Of a DNA stretch of 64,000 bases, positions 34,321 through 42,239 are shown one piece after another; positions within the stretch are counted from its first letter, which is position 1; every line of letters starts with the position of its first letter. The translations under genes were made by a program, and so were the position numbers. Origin of the DNA: an uncultured Clostridia bacterium (GTDB taxonomy: Bacteria; Bacillota; Clostridia; TANB77; CAG-508); assembly GCA_934155265.1 (NCBI GenBank), contig CAKPGU010000003.1, positions 1 to 64,000 on the forward strand, given 5' to 3'. A model generated the notes under the pieces. That model saw only the letters and a list, made by a program, of their open reading frames with translations. It searched no databases and was not told the DNA's origin.

Positions 34321-35376
34321 ATGGAAAATAAGAAAGTATTATTAGGAATGAGTGGAGGAGTAGACAGTAGTGTATCAGCATTATTGTTAAAACAAAATGG
34401 ATATGAACCAATAGGAATAACATTAGAACTATTTGCAGGGAGTAGTTGCTGCAATATAGAAACATATATAGATGCAAAAAATGTATGTAATTCAATAGGA
34501 ATACCACATTTTACAGACAATTGCAAAGAACTATTCAAAAAGCATGTTATTCAAGATTTTATTGATTGTTATTCAAATTGTAGAACACCAAATCCATGTA
34601 TAGAATGTAATAAATATATGAAGTTTGGATATATGTGGGAAAAAGCCAAAGAATTTGGATGCGAATATATTGCAACAGGGCATTATGCAAAAACAGAATA
34701 TAGTGAAAAATATGGTAGATGGGTATTAAAGAAATCAAGTGCAGGAAAAAAAGACCAAAGTTATGTGTTGTGGAATATTCCAAAAGAATTACTAGAACAT
34801 GTAGTATTTCCACTTGCGAATTTTGAAGATAAAGAGCAAATTAGAGAAATTGCTAGAGAAAATAATTTAAAAGTTGCAAACAAGCCTGACAGCGAAGATA
34901 TTTGTTTTGTGCCAGATGGAAATTATAAAAAGTTTTTAGAGACTAATTCAAACTTAAAACCCAAAAAAGGGAACATAGTAAATAGCAAAGGAGAGAAATT
35001 AGGTGAACATACTGGATTATATAATTATACAATTGGGCAAAGAAAAGGATTAGGAATATCTTATAAGGTACCTTTATTTGTAATAGGTTTTAATCCGCTA
35101 AAAAATGAAGTAATTGTTGGTGAAGAGAGCGAATTATACAAAAAAGAGGTTAATGTAACAGATATTAATTTATTATTAATAGATGAAATAAAAGAGCCAA
35201 TAGAGGTTGAAGTAAAAACTAGATATTCTTCAAAGGTTGCAAAAGCTACAATAGAACAAAATGAAGACAATCAAATAAAAGTAATATTTGATGAGCCACA
35301 AAGAGCAATAACACCAGGACAATCAGCAGTATTTTATATTGATGATATTGTATTAGGTGGAGGAAAAATAATTTAG
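34321..35376 (+). CDS. mnmA: tRNA-specific 2-thiouridylase MnmA
   Basis: 351 residues. The PP-loop SGGVDSSV (10-17), the first catalytic cysteine in NPCIECN (near 97), ATGHYAKTE, and the second cysteine in DSEDICFVPDGNY (near 193) are intact; the C-terminal domain has GLGISYKVPLFVIG and beta-barrel segments. It thiolates U34 of tRNA for Lys, Glu and Gln using sulfur from a desulfurase; SufS nearby could be a donor, though this is an inference. AAAGGAAAT precedes the ATG. tsaC follows after 31 bases, so both belong to tRNA modification. Confidence 0.95.
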   Translation: MENKKVLLGMSGGVDSSVSALLLKQNGYEPIGITLELFAGSSCCNIETYIDAKNVCNSIGIPHFTDNCKELFKKHVIQDFIDCYSNCRTPNPCIECNKYMKFGYMWEKAKEFGCEYIATGHYAKTEYSEKYGRWVLKKSSAGKKDQSYVLWNIPKELLEHVVFPLANFEDKEQIREIARENNLKVANKPDSEDICFVPDGNYKKFLETNSNLKPKKGNIVNSKGEKLGEHTGLYNYTIGQRKGLGISYKVPLFVIGFNPLKNEVIVGEESELYKKEVNVTDINLLLIDEIKEPIEVEVKTRYSSKVAKATIEQNEDNQIKVIFDEPQRAITPGQSAVFYIDDIVLGGGKII

Positions 35377-35407
35377 CTAAAAAATATTAGAAAGAGATGA
35401 GTTTTAG

Positions 35408-35998
35408 GTGATAGAAAAAGCAGGAGAATTAATTAAACAAGGAAAAATAGTAATATTTCCGACAGAAACAGTATATGGAATTGGGACAAATGGATTAGAT
35501 GAAAATGCAGTAAGGAAGTTATATGAAGTAAAAAAAAGACCATTAAATAAACCAATTAGCTTACTAGTATCAAATATGGAAATGGTAAATTTAATAGCAA
35601 AAGACATAACTGAAACAGAGTATAAAATTATGAAAAATTTTTTCCCAGGACCATTAACAATAATATTAAAAAAGAAAAAAAATGTACCTGATATTGTAAC
35701 TGCTGGACAAGATACAGTAGGTGTTAGAATGCCAAGAGGAGATGTGGCAAGAAAACTTGTAGAATTATCTGGAGTTCCAATTGCAGCTCCAAGTGCTAAT
35801 ATATCTGGAGAACCAAGCGGTACAAATTTACAAGAAATAATGAAACATTTTGAAGGTAAAGTAGATTATTGTATTGATGGTGGAAATAGTGAATTAGGCC
35901 TAGCATCTACAATTGTACAAGTAATAGACGATAAACCTATGATTTTAAGACAAGGAAGTATTACACTAGAACAAATAAATAAAATATTAAAGGAATGA
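35408..35998 (+). CDS. L-threonylcarbamoyladenylate synthase TsaC/YrdC
   Basis: 196 residues starting at GTG 35408 behind GAGATGAG. The YrdC fold is shown by GKIVIFPTETVYGIGTN, KKRPLNKPISLLVSN, VGVRMPRGD and APSANISGEPSGT. It makes threonylcarbamoyl-AMP for t6A37 of ANN-reading tRNAs. The C-terminal Sua5 domain is absent, so it is the short type. The stop overlaps the next frame in ATGA, coupling it to the response regulator. Confidence 0.9.
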   Translation: MIEKAGELIKQGKIVIFPTETVYGIGTNGLDENAVRKLYEVKKRPLNKPISLLVSNMEMVNLIAKDITETEYKIMKNFFPGPLTIILKKKKNVPDIVTAGQDTVGVRMPRGDVARKLVELSGVPIAAPSANISGEPSGTNLQEIMKHFEGKVDYCIDGGNSELGLASTIVQVIDDKPMILRQGSITLEQINKILKE

Positions 35999-36006
35999 AA
36001 TTTAAA

Positions 36007-36687
36007 ATGAAAGTTTTAATAATAGAAGATCAATATAGTTTAGCAGATGCAATAGCAGAGACTTTAAAAAAAGAGAATTTTGTAGTGAAAATAGTAACAG
36101 ATGGTGAAGAAGGAGAAGATGAAGCATTAACAAATGTGTATGATTTAATTTTATTAGATGTTATGCTACCACACAAAGATGGATTTGAAATATTAAGAGA
36201 ATTAAGAAGAGAAAAGATAGAAACACCAATTATAATGCTAACAGCGAAATCTGAAATATATGATAAACTAAACGGGCTAGAAAATGGGGCAGATGATTAC
36301 ATAACAAAACCATTTCATATGAAAGAATTAATGGCAAGAATAAAAGTTATTTTAAAAAGAAATACAAAAGTGGTAGATATAAATGTACTAGAATTGGGAA
36401 ATTTAAAATTTAATACAAAAACGGGTGAAATAAGTTGTAATGAAAATAAAATAACAATAAATGGTAAAGAACTAGAATTGTTAGAAATTCTTTTAATAAA
36501 TAAAAACCAAATAATGGATAGAGAAACTCTAGCTAATAAAATATGGGGTTATGATAGTGAAGCAGAATATAATAATGTAGAAGTATATATTTCTTTTTTA
36601 AGAAAAAAATTGAGATTGCTAAAAGCAAATATAAAAATTAAAGCAATTAGAGGAATAGGATATAAAATGGAGGTAGAAAATGATTAA
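36007..36687 (+). CDS. OmpR-family response regulator
   Basis: 226 residues. Receiver domain (1-120) with the phosphorylatable Asp in LLLDVMLPHKDG, Thr in MLTAKS and Lys in YITKPFH; C-terminal winged helix (about 130-225) with LLINKNQIMDRETLANKIWG and FLRKKL. It overlaps tsaC slightly if the earlier ATG 35995 is used; ATG 36007 gives the family start (MKVLIIEDQ). It is coupled to the kinase gene by an 8-base overlap. The regulated genes are not evident. Confidence 0.92.
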   Translation: MKVLIIEDQYSLADAIAETLKKENFVVKIVTDGEEGEDEALTNVYDLILLDVMLPHKDGFEILRELRREKIETPIIMLTAKSEIYDKLNGLENGADDYITKPFHMKELMARIKVILKRNTKVVDINVLELGNLKFNTKTGEISCNENKITINGKELELLEILLINKNQIMDRETLANKIWGYDSEAEYNNVEVYISFLRKKLRLLKANIKIKAIRGIGYKMEVEND

Positions 36688-37693
36688 AAAGTTAAAAAAT
36701 AAAATTTTTATGATATTATTTACTTCTTTAACAGTAATAGCTTTGGGGATAATTTTGATTTTTGCATCTTTAAATTGTAATAATGCAATAAGAACTTCGA
36801 GGATGAATATAGATAGGGTAACAAGGCTACAAGAAAGACCTGAATTTAGAGGAAATACAGATAGAACTGAACTAGATGAGTTTATAAAAGAACAAAATGA
36901 AAAATCAAATTTACAAGTAAAAAAAATAATAATATTTGCGATAATCATAGCTTTAATATCTCTAATTATAATATATTTAGTTTCAAAGAAAATAGCTAAT
37001 ATTCTAGTAATGCCCGTAAATGAAACGTTAGAAAAACAAAAACAATTCATATCAGACGCATCACATGAATTAAAAACACCTCTTGCTGTTATAGAGGCAA
37101 ATGCGGACGTATTAGAAAATGAGATTGGAAATAACAAATGGTTAGCCTATATTCAAAATGAAACAGAAAGTATGGATAAATTAATAAATGAATTATTGTT
37201 GCTTGCAAAAATAGAAAATGTAGATGATGTAAAAGACTATGAAAAATTTAATTTATCAGAATATATTGAAACAATAACTTCAATGTTCGAAAGTATGGCA
37301 TATGAAAAACAAGTGAAAATAATTACAAAAATCCAAAATAATATTATATTAAACGGTAACAAGCAAGATATTGAACATATTATTTCAACCTTATTAGATA
37401 ATGCTATAAAACATTCGTTAAATGAAAAAGAGGTAGAAGTAGAGTTATTTCAAGAAAAAAATAATATTATAATTAAGGTTAAAAATTGTGGTGAACCGAT
37501 TCCCAAAAATCAACGAGATAAGATTTTCGAAAGATTTTACAGGGTTGATAAGGCACGAAATAGAGATGAAAAAAGATATGGTTTAGGTTTAGCAATTGCT
37601 AAATCTACTGTTATAAAATATAATGGTAAAATAGATTTTGAATGTAAAGAAGGAATTACTTGTTTTAAAGTTATTTTACCTATAAAAGATTAA
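36680..37693 (+). CDS. Sensor histidine kinase
   Basis: 337 residues. Two membrane helices (about 10-30 and 77-100) enclose a short 45-residue external segment. The H-box SDASHELKTPLAVIEAN (near 135) carries the phospho-His, and the ATPase domain has DNAIKH, FERFYRVDKARNRDEKRYGLGLAIAK. With the regulator at 36007 it forms a two-component system. The signal is unknown; the small external loop suggests sensing at or in the membrane. A terminator follows immediately. Confidence 0.92.
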   Translation: MIKKLKNKIFMILFTSLTVIALGIILIFASLNCNNAIRTSRMNIDRVTRLQERPEFRGNTDRTELDEFIKEQNEKSNLQVKKIIIFAIIIALISLIIIYLVSKKIANILVMPVNETLEKQKQFISDASHELKTPLAVIEANADVLENEIGNNKWLAYIQNETESMDKLINELLLLAKIENVDDVKDYEKFNLSEYIETITSMFESMAYEKQVKIITKIQNNIILNGNKQDIEHIISTLLDNAIKHSLNEKEVEVELFQEKNNIIIKVKNCGEPIPKNQRDKIFERFYRVDKARNRDEKRYGLGLAIAKSTVIKYNGKIDFECKEGITCFKVILPIKD

Positions 37694-37721
37694 GAGGAAC
37701 CTAGCAAGGTTCCTCTTTTGA
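37692..37721 (+). terminator. Intrinsic terminator after histidine kinase
   Basis: AAGAGGAACC and AGGTTCCTCTT pair around TAGCA, with a T run; the arm overlaps the stop codon of the kinase gene. Confidence 0.88.
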
Positions 37722-37797
37722 AATGTCTGCTTATATATATTTATTTGAATTTTTTTGCAAATAATTTAAGCATTGGCATAATAGAGATTTTTGGATA

Positions 37798-38100
37798 CTA
37801 TTCTGCTAAATCAGGATGTTTTTCCAACCACCCCCTAAAAGTTTCTTTTATAATTTTTGCAGGATTATTCTTACTTTTTCTTTTTGAAAAACAATACTTA
37901 GGGTCTAATTCTTTTATAATATATCCATAAGTAATTTTTTCAATATTACAAGCAAGGAAAAAAACTTGCTTTATTAGCTCAGTAGCTTGCATATCAATAT
38001 CTGCCAAAAAGAATCCAGTTGATTTTTAAACGGTTGTGAAGAATCCAATTTGTCTAAAGCAAATCCAATGACTTCTAACATTGCAGCTTCTTCTTTACCT
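37798..38100 (-). pseudogene. Frameshifted C-terminal extension of the MazF/PemK-like gene
   Basis: Downstream of the gene at 38099-38968, coding continues on the minus strand in other frames: LEVIGFALDKLDSSQPFKNQ, then ADIDMQATELIKQVFFLACN to WLEKHPDLAE. The first break falls in a run of eight A (38109-38102) at the stop codon; the second near an A5/T5 run (38006-38010). Restoring both would extend the protein by about 100 helical residues. Real decay, slippage in homopolymers, or sequence errors are all possible. Confidence 0.55.
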
Positions 38101-38968
38101 ATTTTTTTTCAACTTCTGAAGCAATGGTAACTTCCGGAACGACTGTAACTGCAGATTCTACTGCATCAGGTGCATTTTCTGAAACAGAAACATTGCATAC
38201 ATCTTTTTCTGCTGAACTTGGTAAACAATCAGTAAAATCAAATGTTAAAGGAATCAATTTCAACATTTTTTCAAAGAAGGTATGTGATGTTTTTCCTATT
38301 ACAGAGTTAATCCTTTTTCTACAAACATATTTTGCTTTGTCTAACAGTACAAGGCTTCTTTTTTCAGTTTCTGCTTCATATGTTACATCTTCTGGTATAT
38401 TAAAACGAAGAGTAAATGGAGAAGAATAGTTTGAACCTGTTATTGGTACAACATATGCCATTCCACTGTTAGAAATGTTGCACACAATTGCAGGAACATG
38501 ATAACCATTAATTTCTCCCCAAAGGTGAACTCCATAACAACAGTCAACAATATCACCTACATTGAAAGAAACAGAATTTTTCGTAAGGTATCTCATAGAA
38601 ATTTCCGACATTGTTGTATAAATATAGTCACAAATTTTTGTTTCACTAGCATCAGCTTTGGACATAGCCCAATATGCAGTTTGTGAAAGTTTATTGATTA
38701 ATTCTTCGACATGTTCGTTTTCAAAAATTTCTTTAGATTCTTTAACTATTTCAGATGATGTATTATCAATGTCAATACTTAAAATTGTATAATGGTTATC
38801 AATTAAATCAACAACAAAATCAATCATTGCATCATCGATATTTTCAACTGTAACAAGACTGTTTTCAAAGTCAATATTAATCCGGCAAGAAATTTGTGTA
38901 ATGTCTTTAAGTAATGAAGTTAAAGAATCTTCTTTTTTAGTGCCTACTTTAAACATTAGTTTCTTCAT
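38099..38968 (-). CDS. MazF/PemK-like domain protein
   Basis: 289 residues. The N-terminal ~135 residues are helical and unrecognised. From about 138 the sequence VSFNVGDIVDCCYGVHLWGEINGYHVPAIVCNIS has the PemK/MazF barrel pattern (G-D-I-V near the start, R/Q-PAIV-like strand), followed by MAYVVPIT and a strand pair. Classical MazF toxins are about 110 residues and paired with an antitoxin; none is adjacent. AAAGGAGG precedes the minus-strand ATG. The C-terminal end is probably artificial, as a homopolymer run of A creates the stop. RNase activity is unproven. Confidence 0.65.
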   Translation of the reverse strand: MKKLMFKVGTKKEDSLTSLLKDITQISCRINIDFENSLVTVENIDDAMIDFVVDLIDNHYTILSIDIDNTSSEIVKESKEIFENEHVEELINKLSQTAYWAMSKADASETKICDYIYTTMSEISMRYLTKNSVSFNVGDIVDCCYGVHLWGEINGYHVPAIVCNISNSGMAYVVPITGSNYSSPFTLRFNIPEDVTYEAETEKRSLVLLDKAKYVCRKRINSVIGKTSHTFFEKMLKLIPLTFDFTDCLPSSAEKDVCNVSVSENAPDAVESAVTVVPEVTIASEVEKK

Positions 38969-39181
38969 AGCTGTCCTCCTTTTTTTATTTTGTTTGCTAG
39001 TTACAAATTGCTTTAATCACTCTCCTTTTTTATAGACATTTGTTTTCATCATAAGTAAAGTATTGCTAAATGATTTTTACAAAATTATGTAAATAGTATA
39101 TCATGAATTTTAAGCAAATGCAACTTTGAAATTTCAATAACCAAAAAATATAATAAAGAAGAGCCTAGTTGGCTCTTCTCA

Positions 39182-39436
39182 TCATATTACCTCAAAAATT
39201 TTGACGGCATATAAAGGATTTATAGCTGATATATCTACTATAAATTTTATTATATTGCTTGGTTCTTCAGAGGGAGATACATCAAATGCTACCATTTGAG
39301 TGAACTGTTCTTCACTTTTGGACTGAACATATACTTTAGTGTCTTCACCAAAATATTCATGCACCAGCATTAGTATTATTTCTGCCATACCATTGTGAAC
39401 ATTTTCGCCATCTCTCCGCAATACACAAATTTTCAT
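39182..39436 (-). CDS. Hypothetical small cytoplasmic protein
   Basis: 84 residues on the minus strand starting MKICVLRRDGENVHNGMAEI, behind ATGGAGGAT. The predicted fold is mixed alpha/beta (a first strand, a helix, strands ending in YAVKIFEVI). A consensus minus promoter lies upstream. It stands between the MazF-like gene and a repeated element. No family was recognised. Confidence 0.6.
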   Translation of the reverse strand: MKICVLRRDGENVHNGMAEIILMLVHEYFGEDTKVYVQSKSEEQFTQMVAFDVSPSEEPSNIIKFIVDISAINPLYAVKIFEVI

Positions 39437-39499
39437 ATTTATCCTCCATTTTAATTAAAAATTAGATTAACAGTAACTGTGTATACTACACGCATATAT

Positions 39500-39528
39500 A
39501 TTATATCAAGCAAACTGATTTATGTCAA
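39500..39528 (-). promoter_or_regulatory. Sigma-A promoter of 39182-39436
   Basis: On the minus strand TTGACA (39528-39523) and TATAAT (39505-39500) are 17 bases apart, with transcription toward the small gene. Confidence 0.8.
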
Positions 39529-39618
39529 TTACAATACGGCTTTTTTCAATAAATTTTCAATCTTTATATATTATATTAATACTCGAAATAGATTACAATT
39601 AATTATTATTCCTAATCA

Positions 39619-39771
39619 AATGTGTTGGTGGTAAAGGTAATAGTTTATCAATACCGCGCCAGCGATCAAATGAGCGAAGCGAATGCGAATGGAGCAACCT
39701 ACAATTAATTTGAATTGATTGGTTGCGACAGTAAGGTATTGTAAAACTATTACCTTTACCACCAGCACATT
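39619..39771 (+). repeat. Conserved-core palindromic element, copy A
   Basis: Arms 39619-39655 and 39735-39771 are complementary over 37 bases with about four mismatches. They enclose a 79-base core (39656-39734, GCGCCAGCGATCAAATGAGC ... GGTTGCGACAGTAA). Copy B at 57251-57421 has nearly the same core on the other strand but wholly different arms. The core contains its own hairpin GCAACC/GGTTGC. It lies in a divergent intergenic region upstream of an FtsX-type exporter, like copy B. Confidence 0.85.
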
Positions 39772-39819
39772 GAATTATGAAATATTGAATAAATGTAAAA
39801 ATTACAAGGAGGAAGAAAA

Positions 39820-41379
39820 ATGTATATTTTGAAAAATAGCTTAATTTCAATTATCAGAAACAAAGGAAGGAACATATTAATAGGCCTAATAATACTAACA
39901 ATAGCATGTGCATCAACAGTAACATTAGCAATAAGAAACACAGCAAATACAATAGTAAAAAGCTATGAAGAATCACATGATTTAATAGCCACAATATCAT
40001 TTGACAGAGGACAGTTAGGAAAGAATTTTAAAGGTGGAGAAGATGCACAAAAAGAGAACATAGAAGCATTTAACAATATTCAATCAGTAACAATTGATGA
40101 TGTTAAGAATTATGGAGAAAGTAGTTATTTAAAAGGATATTATTATACTTATACAACTTCATTAAATAGTGATACATTAAGTAAAGCAACAGATTCATTT
40201 GAATATGAAGTAGAAGATAAGCAAACATCAACATCATCAAATACAACAACAAGTACTACTGGTGGTTCAGGAAGCAGACCTGATATGCCAGAAGGCCAAA
40301 TGGGTGAAAGACACACAGTTACAGAAAATAATACAACAACAGTAATTACAAAATCTAAAGAGAAATTTGAGAGTGATAAAAACCTTACAGGTGATTTTGA
40401 ATTAGATGGATATTCTTCATATGACGCAATGACAGAATTTACAGAAGGAACATCAACAATAACAGATGGAGAAATGATATCAGATTTTAATGGATTTGAA
40501 TGTGTAATAAGCTCAGAATTAGCGACTTTGAATAGTGTAAATGTTGGAGATACAATAACATTAAAAAATTCAACAACAGAAAAAACTTATGATTTTAAGG
40601 TTACTGGTATCTATAGTAGCAATAATGATAATGGAGATACTGCAAGTATGTACTCAAAATCAGCAAATAAAATTATTACAGGAAGTGGAGTAATTGAGCA
40701 ACTTGTTTCAGATGATAATACACTTACAACAAATGTAACACCATCATTTATATTAAATAGTGAAGATGATATAGACACATTTACAGCAGAAGTAAAAGAA
40801 AAAGGATTAAATGAATATTACACAGTTAATACAAATTTAGATGAAATAACAAGTGCAACAGAATCAATTGAAAATGTAAAAACTTTTGCAACAACATTTT
40901 TAATAATAACATTAATAATATCTTCTTTAGTGTTGTTTGTAATTAATATGATAAATATTAGAGAAAGAAAATATGAAATTGGTGTGTTTAGAACAATAGG
41001 AATGAGTAAAATAAAATTAACAATGCAATTTGTGTTAGAGTTACTAATTGTTTCAACAATTTCATTAATAATAGGAGCTATAATTGGTGGATTTTTAGCA
41101 AAGCCAGTAGGGAATATGTTATTAGCAAATGAAATTGAATCAAGCCAAAGCACACAAGAAGAAATGTCAAATAACTTTGGTAAGCCAGGTGGAATGGATA
41201 TGCAATTTAATAAAGGTGGAAAAGTTCAAGCAATTCAAAATATGGAAGCTGTTGTAGACTTTACAGTTGTAATTCAATTATCAGGAATAGGTTTATTATT
41301 AACATTAATTAGTAGTTTGGCATCAATGATTAGTATACAACGTTTTTCACCACTGACTATACTAAAGGAGAGATCATAA
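39820..41379 (+). CDS. FtsX/MacB-like ABC permease
   Basis: 519 residues. The N-terminal membrane helix (ILIGLIILTIACASTVTLAI) leads to a large extracytoplasmic MacB-type domain (about 40-345) that includes a Gly/Pro/Met-rich linker (GGSGSRPDMPEGQMGE). Three C-terminal helices contain NIRERKYEIGVFRTIGMSK, the FtsX signature. AAGGAGGAAG precedes the ATG. The ATPase encoded at 41492 should energise it. Such systems move peptides or lipids, or act as mechanotransmitters; the substrate is unknown. No membrane-fusion partner is nearby. Confidence 0.85.
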   Translation: MYILKNSLISIIRNKGRNILIGLIILTIACASTVTLAIRNTANTIVKSYEESHDLIATISFDRGQLGKNFKGGEDAQKENIEAFNNIQSVTIDDVKNYGESSYLKGYYYTYTTSLNSDTLSKATDSFEYEVEDKQTSTSSNTTTSTTGGSGSRPDMPEGQMGERHTVTENNTTTVITKSKEKFESDKNLTGDFELDGYSSYDAMTEFTEGTSTITDGEMISDFNGFECVISSELATLNSVNVGDTITLKNSTTEKTYDFKVTGIYSSNNDNGDTASMYSKSANKIITGSGVIEQLVSDDNTLTTNVTPSFILNSEDDIDTFTAEVKEKGLNEYYTVNTNLDEITSATESIENVKTFATTFLIITLIISSLVLFVINMINIRERKYEIGVFRTIGMSKIKLTMQFVLELLIVSTISLIIGAIIGGFLAKPVGNMLLANEIESSQSTQEEMSNNFGKPGGMDMQFNKGGKVQAIQNMEAVVDFTVVIQLSGIGLLLTLISSLASMISIQRFSPLTILKERS

Positions 41380-41387
41380 GAAAGCTT

Positions 41388-41456
41388 AGGTTGAAAAATA
41401 ATTACAATTTTGGCTGCTTCAAATTTCATTGCCAAAATTTAATTCTTTTCCAACCT
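41388..41456 (+). repeat. Imperfect hairpin between permease and ATPase genes
   Basis: AGGTTGAAAAATAATTACAA... (41388-41413) pairs imperfectly with the segment 41432-41456 ending CCAACCT. The left half ATAATTACAATTTTGG plus CTGCTTCAAATTT recurs before fhs at 10442-10475, suggesting a small repeated element. Confidence 0.5.
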
Positions 41457-41491
41457 GATGTGAGCCAAGAGAAAGGATGGAGATTGAAAAT

Positions 41492-42157
41492 ATGGGAATA
41501 TTAAAATTAGAAAATGTATGTTACAGATATAAAGATGCACCAAAAGATAGTTATGTATTTAAAAATATAAACTATGATTTTGAAGAAGGTAAAATGTATG
41601 CAATAAAAGGAAAAAGTGGAAGTGGAAAAACAACATTATTATCACTTATTACGGGGTTAGAAAATTGCACAGAAGGTCAAATTTTATATGATGGTAAAGA
41701 ATTAAAAAAGATGAATTTAGATACTTATAGAAATACAGATATAGGAATTGTATTTCAAAGTTATAATTTATTACCAAGATTAACAGCATTAGAGAACATA
41801 ATTTTATCAATGGATATCAGTAAAGTTAAAGTAGAAGATAAAAAACAAAAAGCTTTAGAATTGATGAAAAGTGTAGGTCTTTCAGAAGACAAAGCAAATA
41901 GAAAGATATTAAAACTTTCAGGTGGAGAGCAACAACGTATTGCTATTGCAAGGAGTTTAGCATATAATCCTAAAATTATTATTGCTGACGAACCTACAGG
42001 AAATTTGGATAAAGATACAGAAAATGAGATTTTAAAAATATTCAAAAGATTAGCTAAAGATGAAAATAAATGTATTGTAATTGTTACACATTCTCAAAAT
42101 GTATGTGATAATGTGGATATAGTGTATGATTTACAGAAAAAAGTTGAAATTATGTAA
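41492..42157 (+). CDS. LolD/MacB-like ABC ATPase
   Basis: 221 residues from ATG 41492, with GGATGGAG at a proper distance (an in-frame ATG at 41477 lies within that site). Walker A GKSGSGKTT, Q-loop VFQSYNLLPRLTALENI, signature LSGGEQQRIAIARSLA and Walker B IIIADEPTGNLD are typical of the MacB/LolD/FtsE group. It is the energising partner of the permease at 39820, unusually encoded after it and separated by a hairpin spacer. Confidence 0.9.
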   Translation: MGILKLENVCYRYKDAPKDSYVFKNINYDFEEGKMYAIKGKSGSGKTTLLSLITGLENCTEGQILYDGKELKKMNLDTYRNTDIGIVFQSYNLLPRLTALENIILSMDISKVKVEDKKQKALELMKSVGLSEDKANRKILKLSGGEQQRIAIARSLAYNPKIIIADEPTGNLDKDTENEILKIFKRLAKDENKCIVIVTHSQNVCDNVDIVYDLQKKVEIM

Positions 42158-42239
42158 AATATGTTGTATAATATTGCTTGTTAAAGCCAAGAGCTTTATG
42201 TAGAAATATAATAACATAATATCAAGAAAGGAAATGCTT

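Noticed and set aside
37718..37930. Plus-strand frame after the histidine kinase terminator.
   Set aside because: It lies opposite the frameshifted minus-strand extension, which has better protein character, and has no ribosome site.
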